A DNA stretch of 64,000 nt from an uncultured Paracoccaceae bacterium (GTDB taxonomy: Bacteria > Pseudomonadota > Alphaproteobacteria > Rhodobacterales > Rhodobacteraceae): contig CANMKS010000001.1 in NCBI GenBank assembly GCA_947498645.1, positions 1,712,032-1,776,031 on the forward strand, in the 5' to 3' direction. This document shows, in pieces, positions 9,006 to 17,671 of the stretch. The position numbers and the translations under genes were made by a program. Every line of letters starts with the position of its first letter. The first letter of the stretch is position 1. Under the pieces are notes generated by a model. It did not search any database and was not told where the DNA came from. It saw only the letters and a program-made list of their open reading frames with translations.

Positions 9006-9035
9006 TTGATCATAACCCCCAAGTTCCCATATGAA
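9006..9035 (+). promoter_or_regulatory. Candidate promoter of irr
   Basis: TTGATC (9006-9011) and TATGAA (9030-9035) are separated by 18 bases and lie 27 bases before the irr start. The match is moderate and based on spacing and consensus only. No clear ICE-box-like palindrome was found in the 149-base gap between fabA and irr. Confidence 0.35.
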
Positions 9036-9061
9036 TGGCATAAAGCAGCAAAAGAGTGACG

Positions 9062-9478
9062 ATGACACAGATCGAAACACAACGCAGCGCGGATTGGCTT
9101 GCCGGCGCAGGATTGCGCCCAACACGGCAGCGTATGACGCTGGCGACGCTGCTTGTTGGTGATGGTCAGGATCGGCATGTCACGGCAGAAAGCCTGTTTG
9201 ATGCGGCTTTCGATACGGATGAAAAAGTTTCACTGGCTACGGTCTATAATACCTTGCGTGCGTTTTGCGATGCCGGGTTGATGCGAGAGATCACGGTCGA
9301 TGGCTCAAAGAGCTATTTTGATACCAATATGACGGATCATCCGCATTTTTACTGGGAAGACAGTGCAAAGCTGACTGATGCGCCTGCGGATCAGTTGGAA
9401 ATCCGGCATTTGCCCGATGCACCGGAGGGTGCAGAGATTGCATCTGTTGACGTTGTGATCAGGTTGCGACGGACCTGA
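9062..9478 (+). CDS. irr: Iron response regulator Irr (Fur superfamily)
   Basis: The 138-residue product has the Fur winged-helix domain (LRPTRQRMTLATLL, then SLATVYNTLRAFCDAGLMRE as recognition region) and the DHPHFYWED metal site. The HPHFY form, without the CxxC pairs of true Fur, is typical of Irr. In alphaproteobacteria Irr senses haem and represses haem synthesis and iron storage under low iron. A GTG six bases upstream is in frame, but the ATG at 9062 is better placed after AAAGAG. Its divergence from fabA is a conserved context and supports the call. Confidence 0.9.
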   Translation: MTQIETQRSADWLAGAGLRPTRQRMTLATLLVGDGQDRHVTAESLFDAAFDTDEKVSLATVYNTLRAFCDAGLMREITVDGSKSYFDTNMTDHPHFYWEDSAKLTDAPADQLEIRHLPDAPEGAEIASVDVVIRLRRT

Positions 9479-9481
9479 TCA

Positions 9482-9507
9482 GTAAGGTGGATCATGATCC
9501 ACCTTAC
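9482..9507. repeat. REP-like palindrome, copy 1
   Basis: A perfect 26-base palindrome beginning GTAAGGTGGATC and ending with its complement; the identical sequence occurs at 17672-17697. It lies 3 bases after the irr stop and 50 bases before the RAYT-like gene. The 5' GTAA head followed by a hairpin resembles repetitive extragenic palindromes (REPs), whose known heads are GTAG or GGAG. As RNA it would fold to a strong hairpin and may also end irr transcription. Confidence 0.75.
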
Positions 9508-9557
9508 GTCTTGCAGCACTTTACCCTTCATTAACTTTGTCGCGTCACTCTGGTGTG

Positions 9558-10094
9558 ATGTCGAACTATCGCCGCTTACGTGTGCCCGGTGGCACCTATT
9601 TCTTTACCGTTCGTTTGCAGGATCAGCGTTCCGATCTGCTGATCAGCCATATCGACGTGCTGCGCGACGCCACCCGGCTGACCCGCAAGCGCTGGCCATT
9701 TGTGATTGATGCGGCCGTCATTCTGCCGAACAAGCTTCACATGATCTGGACCCTGCCCGAGGATGATGCAGATTTTTCCAAACGCTGGCGGATGATCAAA
9801 TCAGCCTTTTCGCGCAATGTGCCCGCGCCAGCCTATGTTCCGCCCAGCCACCGCAGACGAGGCGAAAAAGGTATCTGGCAGCGCAGGTTCTGGGAACATC
9901 TGATCCGGGATGAAGATGATCTGGCCCTGCACATGCATCTGATCCGTTCTGCACCCATTCATGCGGGTCTTGTATGCAGGCCAAGCGATTGGCCCTACTG
10001 CTCACTTCACCGCGCGCAGGCAGGCCGATCTGTCAAAACCATTGCCCCGGTTCCATCAGGCCCAAGTCCAAAAGTTGTTGGGATTGCCAGCTGA
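9558..10094 (+). CDS. REP-associated tyrosine transposase (RAYT)-like protein, catalytically degenerate
   Basis: The 178-residue product matches the RAYT branch of the Y1/IS200-like transposases (Y1_Tnp): YRRLRVPGGTYFFTVRLQDQ at the start, VILPNKLHMIWTLP, FSKRWRMIKSAFSR, GIWQRRFWEHLIRDEDDL and HAGLVCRPSDWPYCSLHR. In active members the third motif reads N-H-x-H (the metal-binding HUH pair) and the C-terminal helix reads D-Y-I-H-x-N-P. Here the first His is Lys59 and the catalytic Tyr is Leu128, so DNA cleavage looks impossible although the frame is intact. It lies next to a REP-like palindrome. Its 3' end overlaps the convergent gene by 62 bases. It may be domesticated or decaying. Confidence 0.85.
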   Translation: MSNYRRLRVPGGTYFFTVRLQDQRSDLLISHIDVLRDATRLTRKRWPFVIDAAVILPNKLHMIWTLPEDDADFSKRWRMIKSAFSRNVPAPAYVPPSHRRRGEKGIWQRRFWEHLIRDEDDLALHMHLIRSAPIHAGLVCRPSDWPYCSLHRAQAGRSVKTIAPVPSGPSPKVVGIAS

Positions 10095-10896
10095 AACGCT
10101 CTGATTGTGGGCAGTGGAAGGTGTTGATCACATCGCGACTGCCCGGATTGCGGCGCAGTGCCTTGGCCGTGCGAAACGATCCCACGGCAGCTGTGAGGTT
10201 GTTATGCCAGGGGCAAGAGAACGTGTTGAACTCTGCAATATTGAAAGAGCGGTCAGGCAGCATCGCAAGCCCCGGCACGGCCCGAAAGAACGACACCCGG
10301 TTCAACCGTTGCCTTGCGCTGCTGATATGTTCCTCAAACCGCCAGCGTAACCCGCCATAGACGTCGATCTGCCGCTCAAGCGCCTGTCCTGCCGCGTCTT
10401 CGCGGGCCAGCGCGTAATAACCAGAGCGATCAAAATGCGCGTTTTGCCGGTCGACACCGCCCGGATGGGCGGACAGGTCTTCCGGGTAAAGATCGACCAG
10501 ATGGGTCATGACCGTATCGCGCCGCTCTTCGGTCATGAAGGTCAGCATTTCGCCCACACTGCGATCTTCGCAGAACGGATAGTAAAGGTACTCGGCGTTA
10601 TAGCAGTAGTAAATCCACTGCCCCGGCAAGGCCTTGATTGCGGTGTTGATCACCATGGGCAGGGCATCATCACTGGTCACCTCACAATCGACCCGGTGCA
10701 CATTTGGCGCCAGATTGTCCGGCATAGTCGCCTCTGGCGCGCAAAAGAGGAGCAGATCGCCAAATCCCACATTCAGGTGGTGCGCGATCGTGCTTTCCAC
10801 CTCGACGTCGTCGTCCATCAGAATCAACCCAACGGGCCGGTTGCCCAGTGACTGTCTGGCGTTTGCTTTGAGCATGGACAGGGATGTAAAATGCAT
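10033..10896 (-). CDS. Conserved protein of unknown function, possibly glycosyltransferase-like
   Basis: The 287-residue product has an N-terminal segment with hydrophobic strands and an acidic cluster ([14 protein letters not shown]) and a central [18 protein letters not shown] block rich in Tyr. There is no signal peptide or membrane helix. The first third resembles the nucleotide-sugar half of GT2-like proteins seen in other Rhodobacteraceae, but I see no certain catalytic motif. The start at 10896 was chosen because MHFTSLSML follows an AGGCGG; the upstream region is shared with the divergent miaB promoter. Confidence 0.7.
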   Translation of the reverse strand: MHFTSLSMLKANARQSLGNRPVGLILMDDDVEVESTIAHHLNVGFGDLLLFCAPEATMPDNLAPNVHRVDCEVTSDDALPMVINTAIKALPGQWIYYCYNAEYLYYPFCEDRSVGEMLTFMTEERRDTVMTHLVDLYPEDLSAHPGGVDRQNAHFDRSGYYALAREDAAGQALERQIDVYGGLRWRFEEHISSARQRLNRVSFFRAVPGLAMLPDRSFNIAEFNTFSCPWHNNLTAAVGSFRTAKALRRNPGSRDVINTFHCPQSERFSWQSQQLLDLGLMEPGQWF

Positions 10897-11007
10897 GTGC
10901 CGCCTGTTCTGCTGAGGTTTGCGCAAATTCGGCTATATTGCGCCGCATTGCAAGCAATCCAGCAAGCCGCTAGAAGGCCTCCAATTCCCCAACCCAAGGT
11001 CTTTGCG

Positions 11008-12315
11008 ATGTCCGCGCCCAAAAAGCTCTTTATCAAGACATATGGCTGTCAGATGAACGTCTATGACAGCGAACGCATGGCCGAGGCGCTGGGCGGCAAG
11101 GGGTATGTGCAGACCCAGACGCCTGATGATGCGGATATGATTCTGCTTAACACCTGCCATATCCGCGAAAAAGCGGCAGAAAAGGTCTATTCCGAGCTGG
11201 GGCGCTTCAAAGGGTTGAAGGCCGAGAACCCCGATCTCAAGATCGGTGTGGCCGGTTGTGTGGCTCAGGCCGAGGGTGAAGAGATCATGCGCCGCCAGCC
11301 GATGGTTGATCTGGTGGTTGGTCCGCAAAGTTATCACCGCCTGCCGGCGATGGATGATGCGGTGCAGACCGGGGCGAAGGCGCTGGATACCGATTTCCCC
11401 GATGATGACAAGTTCGAGACACTCAAGACCCGTTCCAAGGCCAAACGCGGCCCGACCGCGTTTTTGACCGTGCAGGAAGGCTGCGACAAGTTTTGTGCAT
11501 TCTGTGTGGTGCCTTACACCCGCGGAGCCGAAGTTTCCCGCCCCGCCGATCGCATTATTCGCGAGGCGCAGGAGCTGGTGGAAAGCGGCGTGAAGGAAAT
11601 CACGCTGCTGGGTCAGAACGTGAACGCCTATCACGGGCATGAGGGTGGCCTGGCCGGGTTGATCTGGGCGCTGGACAAGGTTGATGGATTGGAGCGTATT
11701 CGCTTTACCACTTCGCACCCCAACGACATGGATGATGCGCTGATCGCGGCCCATGGCACCTGTGAAAAGCTGATGCCCTATCTGCATTTGCCTGTGCAAT
11801 CCGGCTCTGACCGTATCCTCAAGGCAATGAACCGCAAACATACTGGCGAAAGCTATTTGCGGCTGATCGAACGCATTCGTGCAGCGCGTCCTGATTTGCT
11901 GCTGTCTGGCGACTTCATTGTGGGTTTCCCCGGTGAAACCGACGCCGATTTCGAGGACACGTTGCAACTGGTCCGCGATGTTCACTATGGGCAGGCCTAT
12001 TCGTTCAAATACTCCACCCGGCCCGGCACACCGGCAGCAGAAAAACCGCAGCTGCCTGAGGATGTGATGAACGACCGTTTGCAGCGGTTGCAGGCCTTGT
12101 TGCGCGAACAGCAGCAGGCAACACAGGCGGCGATGGTCGGTCGTGAGGTTAAGGTATTGTTTGAGAAGGCGGGACGCGAGCCAGGGCAGATGATCGGAAA
12201 GTCCGAGTATCTGCATGCGGTTTATGCGGATGCGCCAGCGGATGTGCTGGGGCAGGTGCGCCGCGTGAAGGTGGTGCAGGACAGCCCGAATTCATTGAAA
12301 GGTGAGTTGGCGTAG
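11008..12315 (+). CDS. miaB: tRNA-2-methylthio-N6-dimethylallyladenosine37 synthase
   Basis: The 435-residue product has the three MiaB domains: an N-terminal MTTase domain with three cluster-binding Cys ([21 protein letters not shown]), a radical-SAM core with CDKFCAFC, and a C-terminal TRAM domain. It adds a methylthio group to i6A37 of tRNAs that read UNN codons, using two [4Fe-4S] clusters and SAM. The frame extends further upstream, but [17 protein letters not shown] is the family start. Its stop codon lies inside a REP-like element. Confidence 0.96.
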   Translation: MSAPKKLFIKTYGCQMNVYDSERMAEALGGKGYVQTQTPDDADMILLNTCHIREKAAEKVYSELGRFKGLKAENPDLKIGVAGCVAQAEGEEIMRRQPMVDLVVGPQSYHRLPAMDDAVQTGAKALDTDFPDDDKFETLKTRSKAKRGPTAFLTVQEGCDKFCAFCVVPYTRGAEVSRPADRIIREAQELVESGVKEITLLGQNVNAYHGHEGGLAGLIWALDKVDGLERIRFTTSHPNDMDDALIAAHGTCEKLMPYLHLPVQSGSDRILKAMNRKHTGESYLRLIERIRAARPDLLLSGDFIVGFPGETDADFEDTLQLVRDVHYGQAYSFKYSTRPGTPAAEKPQLPEDVMNDRLQRLQALLREQQQATQAAMVGREVKVLFEKAGREPGQMIGKSEYLHAVYADAPADVLGQVRRVKVVQDSPNSLKGELA

Positions 12316-12363
12316 GGTGGGTGCAACCCACGCCCGGACCACGTGGGTTTCACCCACCCTACG
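12311..12363. repeat. Composite REP-like inverted pair (BIME-like) at the miaB stop
   Basis: Two 22-base arms (12311-12332 and 12342-12363) are inverted repeats of each other with one mismatch, separated by 9 bases. Each half also contains its own small palindrome (GTGGGT-GCA-ACCCAC on the left, GTGGGT-TTC-ACCCAC on the right) preceded on its strand by GTAG. This is the layout of a pair of REPs in opposite orientation. The sequence GTAGGGTGGGT is related to GTAAGGTGGAT of the other copies. The left arm includes the miaB stop codon; the hairpin could also terminate miaB. Confidence 0.75.
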
Positions 12364-12465
12364 CGCGAAAATTCGCATCAATTCCGTGACATTCCCGTTT
12401 GATGCCTTGCGCCTTGCGGCCTGACTTGCCACGATGCCCATATCTAGACTCAAGAGGAGAGATGA

Positions 12466-13479
12466 TTGGCCACTGGTGCCCTGACCCCACCCGCTGAAGC
12501 TGCCACAGAAGCCCTGTTGGAATTCCCGGACAACTTTTTGCTGATCGATCTTTGCGGCGAATATGACCGCAACCTGACCACCATTGAAGACAAACTTGAT
12601 GTGCAGATCCTGCGCCGCGGCAACCAGCTTGCCGTGATTGGCGAGGATGACGCCCGCCATGAGGCGACAAAGGTCTTGCAGGCGCTTTATAGCCGCCTTG
12701 AAGCAGGCCGCACGCTGGAACCCGGTGATCTGGACCGCGAATTGCGCATGGGTGCGGAACCGGTCCGCGGCCCCGCACGCGACGGTGATCAGATCGAGTT
12801 GTTCAAGGGCGAGACATCGCGGGTCGAGATCAAGACCCGCAAGAAGCTGATTGAGCCGCGCACGGACGCGCAGAAGGCCTATGTCAAATCGCTATTTGAC
12901 AAGGAATTGGCCTTTGGCATTGGCCCCGCAGGTACCGGCAAGACCTATCTGGCCGTTGCCGTGGGCGTTAACATGCTGATCTCTGGTCATGTGGACAAGA
13001 TCATCCTGTCGCGTCCCGCGGTGGAGGCCGGTGAGAAGCTGGGCTATTTGCCCGGTGACATGAAGGACAAGGTCGATCCTTACATGCAGCCGCTTTATGA
13101 CGCGCTGAATGATTTTCTGCCGGGTAAGCAATCTGCCAAGATGATCGAGGAAAAGGTCATTGAAATTGCGCCTTTGGCCTTTATGCGCGGACGGACCCTG
13201 TCCAATGCTTTTGTCGTGCTGGATGAGGCGCAGAACGCCACAACCATGCAGATGAAGATGTTTCTGACCCGTCTGGGAGAGGGGTCACGCATGGTCATTA
13301 CCGGCGACCGCACGCAGATCGACCTGCCGCGCGGCGTGAATTCGGGCCTGTGGGATGCGGAGCGGTTGCTCAAGAACATTCCCAAGATCAGCTTTAACTA
13401 CTTCACGTCGAAGGATGTCGTGCGTCACCCGTTGGTCGCCGCCATCATCGAAGCCTATGAGGCGGATGATCCGAAGTGA
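12466..13479 (+). CDS. ybeZ: PhoH-like ATPase (YbeZ family)
   Basis: The 337-residue product has a P-loop near residue 153 (GPAGTGKT), a Walker B strand VVLDEAQNAT and the PhoH-family TRLGEGSRMVITGD box. YbeZ/PhoH-like ATPases act with the endoribonuclease YbeY in RNA metabolism, and ybeY follows here with a GTGA overlap. The start is TTG: AGGAG lies exactly 6 bases before it. An out-of-frame ATG four bases upstream opens only an 11-codon frame. The family normally runs about 320-350 residues, so the length fits. Confidence 0.92.
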   Translation: MATGALTPPAEAATEALLEFPDNFLLIDLCGEYDRNLTTIEDKLDVQILRRGNQLAVIGEDDARHEATKVLQALYSRLEAGRTLEPGDLDRELRMGAEPVRGPARDGDQIELFKGETSRVEIKTRKKLIEPRTDAQKAYVKSLFDKELAFGIGPAGTGKTYLAVAVGVNMLISGHVDKIILSRPAVEAGEKLGYLPGDMKDKVDPYMQPLYDALNDFLPGKQSAKMIEEKVIEIAPLAFMRGRTLSNAFVVLDEAQNATTMQMKMFLTRLGEGSRMVITGDRTQIDLPRGVNSGLWDAERLLKNIPKISFNYFTSKDVVRHPLVAAIIEAYEADDPK

Positions 13480-13976
13480 CCGTGGATTGCATGGTTGAGG
13501 ACCCGCGCTGGGCCGCGATTGAAGATCTCGCCCAATGTGCCACTGATGCCACATTGGCCCGTTTGGGATTGGAGCCATCCCTGTTCGAGATCAGCGTACT
13601 TGCGTGCAATGACGCGCGTATTGCCGTTCTGAACGAAGATTTCCGCGGCAAACCCCGCCCGACAAATGTACTTAGCTGGCCCTCACAAGAGCGAGGTGCC
13701 GTGATCGACGGTGAGATGCCGATGATGCCGCAAGTCGGCCCGGACAATGAACTGGGCGATATCGCCATTGCCTATGACACCTGCGCGCGCGAAGCCGCCG
13801 AGGCAGGGAAAACCATAGGTGACCACGCCATTCATTTGCTGATACATGGCACACTCCATCTGTTGGGTTTCGATCACGAGCGTGACCGTGATGCCACCCT
13901 GATGGAGGGATTGGAAACTGAAATACTTGGCAAATTGGGTATTGCTGACCCATATAGGAATGAGACGGGCCACTAG
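13476..13976 (+). CDS. ybeY: Endoribonuclease YbeY (16S rRNA maturation)
   Basis: The 166-residue product ends with the YbeY zinc motif H-G-T-L-H-L-L-G-F-D-H, which holds the three metal-binding His, and contains FRGKPRPTNVLSWP with the conserved Arg and Asn. YbeY is needed for 16S rRNA 3'-end processing and ribosome quality control. The GTG start overlaps the stop of the phoH-like gene, and the corC and lnt genes follow: the usual phoH-ybeY-corC-lnt order. Confidence 0.95.
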   Translation: MTVDCMVEDPRWAAIEDLAQCATDATLARLGLEPSLFEISVLACNDARIAVLNEDFRGKPRPTNVLSWPSQERGAVIDGEMPMMPQVGPDNELGDIAIAYDTCAREAAEAGKTIGDHAIHLLIHGTLHLLGFDHERDRDATLMEGLETEILGKLGIADPYRNETGH

Positions 13977-13997
13977 GCCTTCATAGGTAAGGGAAAA

Positions 13998-14903
13998 ATG
14001 GGCGACACAGACGCGGGTCCATCTATTGCAGCGCAAAGCGCGCAACAGGACCAGACAGAAACACAGGCGGGCCTTTGGACCCGCTTGAAACACGCCATTC
14101 GCCCGCCCGCACAGCCGGAACTGCTTGAGACGCGCCCATCAGAGCATGTGAAGCCCGCAGGCTCTGTTCTGGGCATGTTGAATCTACGACGGATGCGCGT
14201 CGAGGATGTGGCCATTCCCAAGCCTGATATCGTGGCCGTCCCGGCAACGATCACCAAGGATGAGCTGGTCGAGGTGTTCCGCGAAAGCGGGTTGACCCGT
14301 TTGCCGGTCTATGACGGCACGCTGGACACGCCGATTGGTATCGCGAACCTCAAGGATTTTGCCCTTCGTCATGGGTTCAACGGCAAAAACACGTCGATGG
14401 ATCTGCGCGAAATGCTGCGCCCGTTGATCTATGTGCCACCTTCGATGCCGCTGGGCGTCCTGCTGACCAAGATGCAGGCCGAACGTATCCACATGGCATT
14501 GGTCATTGATGAATACGGCGGCACCGACGGGCTGGTCACCATCGAGGATGTGATCGAACAGGTCGTGGGCGAAATCGAGGACGAACACGACATCGAAGAA
14601 GCCAAAAGCTGGATCATGGAAAAACCCGGTTGCTATCTGGCGCAGGCCCGCACCGAGTTGGATGCGTTTCAGGCCGAGATCGGCATGGATCTGACCACAC
14701 ACGAGCAGATTGATGAAGAAGAGATCGATACGCTGGGCGGGTTGGTGACGATGCTTGCCGGCCATCTGCCCGTGCGCGGAGAGATGATTGCGCACCCTGA
14801 TGGTCCGGAGTTCGAGGTTGTGGATGCTGATCCCCGCAGGATCAAGCGGTTGCGTGTGCGTCTGACGCCTTCGCAGCCCAAACCGGAAAGCCGGGATGCC
14901 TGA
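13998..14903 (+). CDS. CorC/HlyC-family protein with tandem CBS domains
   Basis: The 301-residue protein has a disordered, Gln- and Pro-rich N-terminus, then two CBS domains (about residues 65-190: RRMRVEDVAIPKPDIVAVP..., MHMALVIDEYGGTDGLVTIEDV) and a C-terminal CorC_HlyC FAD-like domain that ends near VDADPRRIKRLRVRL. CorC-type proteins have been linked to magnesium and cobalt efflux or to membrane lipid homeostasis; the exact job is not settled. It lacks the membrane DUF21 domain of the longer paralogues. It overlaps lnt by 8 bases. Confidence 0.88.
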   Translation: MGDTDAGPSIAAQSAQQDQTETQAGLWTRLKHAIRPPAQPELLETRPSEHVKPAGSVLGMLNLRRMRVEDVAIPKPDIVAVPATITKDELVEVFRESGLTRLPVYDGTLDTPIGIANLKDFALRHGFNGKNTSMDLREMLRPLIYVPPSMPLGVLLTKMQAERIHMALVIDEYGGTDGLVTIEDVIEQVVGEIEDEHDIEEAKSWIMEKPGCYLAQARTELDAFQAEIGMDLTTHEQIDEEEIDTLGGLVTMLAGHLPVRGEMIAHPDGPEFEVVDADPRRIKRLRVRLTPSQPKPESRDA

Positions 14904-16395
14904 TTTTTTGGCGCGGTTTGCGCATTTGCCCGGATGGGTGCGCTGGCTGCTGCTTGCTGCGTTGGGCGTATTGGCCGCGTTGGGGCAGGCCCCCTTCGAT
15001 TTGTGGCCGCTGACGATGCTGGCACTGGCCGCTGTCCTAGTGATTGCCCCCACAAGTCAGACCGCCCGCCAATCGGCATTTTTTTTCTGGTCATTCGGCT
15101 TTGGCTATTTTGTCTTCAGCCTGCACTGGATTGTCGAACCGTTTCTGGTGGATGTGGCCCGCCATGGCTGGATGGCCCCCTTTGCGTTGCTCTTGATGGG
15201 GGGCGGTGCCGCCTTGTTCTGGGCGCTGGCCGGGTGGGTGTCGCACCGGGTTGCCCCGCGGAGCACCCTGATGCCGGGCCTGATGCTGGTCGGTGCGGAG
15301 GTTTTGCGGGCATTGATCCTGACCGGGTTTCCCTGGGTGCTTTTGGGGCACGTCTGGCTGGCCACTGGCATTGCGCAGGTGGCGGCCTGGGGCGGTCCGC
15401 ATCTGCTCAGCCTATCGGTTGTGCTTTGCGCATGGGCCCTGGCGGCACTTCTTGGTTCTGCCCGATTGATTGGACTGGCCGCGCTGGGCTTGCTGGTGGC
15501 GCTGAACTTTGTTTCACAGCCCGGACCGATGCCCGCCGCCGATACCGACGCGCCGCTGGTGCGCCTTGTGCAACCCAACGCCCCCCAAAGCCAGAAGTGG
15601 GATCCCGCCTATCGCGATCTGTTTTTTGCGCGCCTCTTGCGGTTGACCAGCGAGGGGGAGGCCGCTGATCTGGTGGTCTGGCCAGAGACCTCTGTTCCCT
15701 ATCTGCTCAATTCACTGGACGCAGAGTATTCCCTGCTGTCCGATGCCACCCGCGGCGCGCCGCTGGTTTTCGGTATCCAGCGACGGGACGCGGACTTGCG
15801 CGCCTACAACAGTTTGGTTGTGATGGGGCCGGGCGGTGATGTGCAGGCAATCTATGACAAGCGGCATCTGGTCCCGTTTGGGGAGTATATGCCCGGTGCG
15901 GACCTGATCGGGCGGGCAGGGGCCACGGGGCTGGCGCGCAGTCTGGGCACCGGGTTTACCCCCGGCGCTGAACCCGGCCCGGTGACGATCCCCGGCATCG
16001 GCAAAGCGGTGCCGTTGATCTGTTACGAGGGCATTTTTGCCGAAGAGATCAGCTATGGCGATACGCGCCCGAGGATGCTTTTGCTGATCACAAATGATGC
16101 GTGGTTCGGGCAAGGGGCGGGGCCGCTGCAGCATCTGGCACAGGCCCGGTTGCGCGCGATTGAACAGGGGCTGCCCATGGTGCGGGCCGCCAATACCGGG
16201 ATCAGTGCGATGATTGATGCCCGTGGGCGGCTCACGGCTGAATTGCCGCTGAATGCAGAAGGGGCGGTGGATGCGCGTTTGCCTGCGGCTCTGCCGGAAA
16301 CGCTTTATGCAAAGTGGGGTGATCTACCCGCCATAATTCTGCTCTTTTTGTTGATGATACCGGGTTATCTGATGGCCAGGCGCGATAGCGATTGA
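14896..16395 (+). CDS. lnt: Apolipoprotein N-acyltransferase
   Basis: The 499-residue inner-membrane protein has about six N-terminal helices and a periplasmic nitrilase domain with the Glu-Lys-Cys triad: Glu in VVWPETSVPY, Lys in YDKRHLVPFGEY, Cys in LICYEGIFAEE; a last helix follows at the C-terminus. Lnt adds the third acyl chain to the N-terminal Cys of lipoproteins, which fits the several lipoproteins coded in this window. Its stop codon lies within the metK promoter. Confidence 0.95.
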   Translation: MPDFLARFAHLPGWVRWLLLAALGVLAALGQAPFDLWPLTMLALAAVLVIAPTSQTARQSAFFFWSFGFGYFVFSLHWIVEPFLVDVARHGWMAPFALLLMGGGAALFWALAGWVSHRVAPRSTLMPGLMLVGAEVLRALILTGFPWVLLGHVWLATGIAQVAAWGGPHLLSLSVVLCAWALAALLGSARLIGLAALGLLVALNFVSQPGPMPAADTDAPLVRLVQPNAPQSQKWDPAYRDLFFARLLRLTSEGEAADLVVWPETSVPYLLNSLDAEYSLLSDATRGAPLVFGIQRRDADLRAYNSLVVMGPGGDVQAIYDKRHLVPFGEYMPGADLIGRAGATGLARSLGTGFTPGAEPGPVTIPGIGKAVPLICYEGIFAEEISYGDTRPRMLLLITNDAWFGQGAGPLQHLAQARLRAIEQGLPMVRAANTGISAMIDARGRLTAELPLNAEGAVDARLPAALPETLYAKWGDLPAIILLFLLMIPGYLMARRDSD

Positions 16396-16420
16396 CCTGA
16401 GGCTGACCACCCCCTATCCG
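16392..16420 (+). promoter_or_regulatory. Candidate metK promoter
   Basis: TTGACC (16392-16397) and TATCCG (16415-16420) are 17 bases apart and overlap the lnt stop codon. Transcription would begin near 16427, just before the first base of the riboswitch stem at 16431, so the whole leader would be the riboswitch. Confidence 0.5.
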
Positions 16421-16430
16421 GGATTGTAAT

Positions 16431-16477
16431 TCTGCTACAACGGCTTCCTGACGTGGCAGAGAATTTTTAATGGAGCA
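16431..16477 (+). promoter_or_regulatory. SAM/SAH riboswitch upstream of metK
   Basis: An 8-base-pair hairpin, TCTGCTAC (16431-16438) with GTGGCAGA (16453-16460, one G-U pair), encloses the loop AACGGCTTCCTGAC. The loop segment GGCTTCC can pair with GGAGC at 16472-16476, which is the Shine-Dalgarno site of metK, forming an H-type pseudoknot. Loop and 3' segments match the conserved ACAACGGCUUCCUG...CGUG and GGAGCA of the SAM/SAH class known upstream of metK in Rhodobacterales. Binding of SAM or SAH would hide the ribosome-binding site and lower MetK synthesis. Identity is from recalled consensus, not from a covariance search. Confidence 0.88.
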
Positions 16478-16484
16478 CTTCCCC

Positions 16485-17666
16485 ATGGCACGGCAAAACT
16501 ACATTTTTACCTCGGAATCTGTTTCTGAGGGGCACCCCGACAAAGTTTGCGACCGGATTTCAGACGCAGTCCTTGATGCATTTCTCGCAGAAGAACCCGA
16601 AGCGCGGGTTGCCTGCGAAACCTTCGCCACTACAAACCGTGTCGTGATTGGCGGAGAGGTCGGGCTTTCGGATCAATCCAAGCTCAAGGATTACATGGGC
16701 CGGGTCGAGGATATCGCGCGCGCCTGTATCAAGGATATCGGCTACGAGCAGGACAAGTTTCACCACGCGACCTGCAAGGTGACGAACTTGCTGCATGAGC
16801 AGTCCGCGCATATCGCCCAGGGCGTTGATGCCGCCAAGGACAAGGATGAAGGTGCGGGCGATCAGGGTATCATGTTTGGCTATGCCACGACCGAGACTGA
16901 TGCCCTGATGCCGGCGCCGATCCAATACGCCCATGCGATCCTGCGCCGCCTCGCCCAAGTGCGCAAATCGGGCGAAGAGCCCACTTTGCGCCCGGATGCC
17001 AAAAGCCAGATTTCCCTGCGTTATGTGGATGGCAAACCGGTTGAGGCCACGCAGATCGTGCTTTCAACCCAGCACCGTGACGAAAGCCAGAGCAGTGACG
17101 ATATCCGCGCGATTGTAGAGCCTTACATTCGCGAAGTGCTGCCAGAGGGGCTGATCACACCGCAAACCGAATGGTGGGTGAATCCAACGGGGACATTTGT
17201 GATTGGCGGCCCTGACGGGGATGCCGGTCTGACGGGGCGCAAGATCATCGTTGATACCTATGGTGGTGCAGCGCCGCACGGTGGTGGTGCGTTCTCGGGC
17301 AAGGATCCGACCAAAGTGGACCGTTCGGCGGCATATGCTGCGCGCTATCTGGCCAAGAACGTCGTGGCTGCGGGCATGGCAGAGCGCTGCACGATCCAAC
17401 TCAGCTATGCCATCGGGGTGGCCAAACCGCTGTCGATCTATGCCGACACACATGGGACAGGCGAAGTTGATCCGGTTGCGATCGAGCAGGCCATCGCGCA
17501 GGTCATGGAACTGACGCCGCGCGGTATCCGTGAGCATCTGCAGTTGAACAAACCAATCTATGAACGCACTGCGTCTTACGGCCATTTTGGGCGGGAACCC
17601 GATGCTGATGGCGGGTTTAGCTGGGAACGCACAGATCTGGTTGAGGCTTTGAAGAAAGCTGTTTGA
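16485..17666 (+). CDS. metK: S-adenosylmethionine synthetase
   Basis: The 393-residue product is a standard Met[19 protein letters not shown] at the start, [12 protein letters not shown] for the ATP and methionine site, and the [19 protein letters not shown] loop. It makes SAM from methionine and ATP. The ATG at 16485 has GGAG 9 bases upstream; the in-frame ATG at 16470 overlaps that site and is rejected. Control by the upstream SAM/SAH riboswitch gives product feedback on translation. Confidence 0.97.
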   Translation: MARQNYIFTSESVSEGHPDKVCDRISDAVLDAFLAEEPEARVACETFATTNRVVIGGEVGLSDQSKLKDYMGRVEDIARACIKDIGYEQDKFHHATCKVTNLLHEQSAHIAQGVDAAKDKDEGAGDQGIMFGYATTETDALMPAPIQYAHAILRRLAQVRKSGEEPTLRPDAKSQISLRYVDGKPVEATQIVLSTQHRDESQSSDDIRAIVEPYIREVLPEGLITPQTEWWVNPTGTFVIGGPDGDAGLTGRKIIVDTYGGAAPHGGGAFSGKDPTKVDRSAAYAARYLAKNVVAAGMAERCTIQLSYAIGVAKPLSIYADTHGTGEVDPVAIEQAIAQVMELTPRGIREHLQLNKPIYERTASYGHFGREPDADGGFSWERTDLVEALKKAV

Positions 17667-17671
17667 TTGGG

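Noticed and set aside
9558..10094. Active IS200/IS605 transposase
   Set aside because: No TnpB partner and no catalytic His or Tyr; the sequence belongs to the RAYT branch and is degenerate.
10933..12216. A 427-residue open frame on the minus strand
   Set aside because: It is fully antisense to miaB, whose motifs are unmistakable; the antisense protein has no recognisable family and the frame is open because of codon bias.
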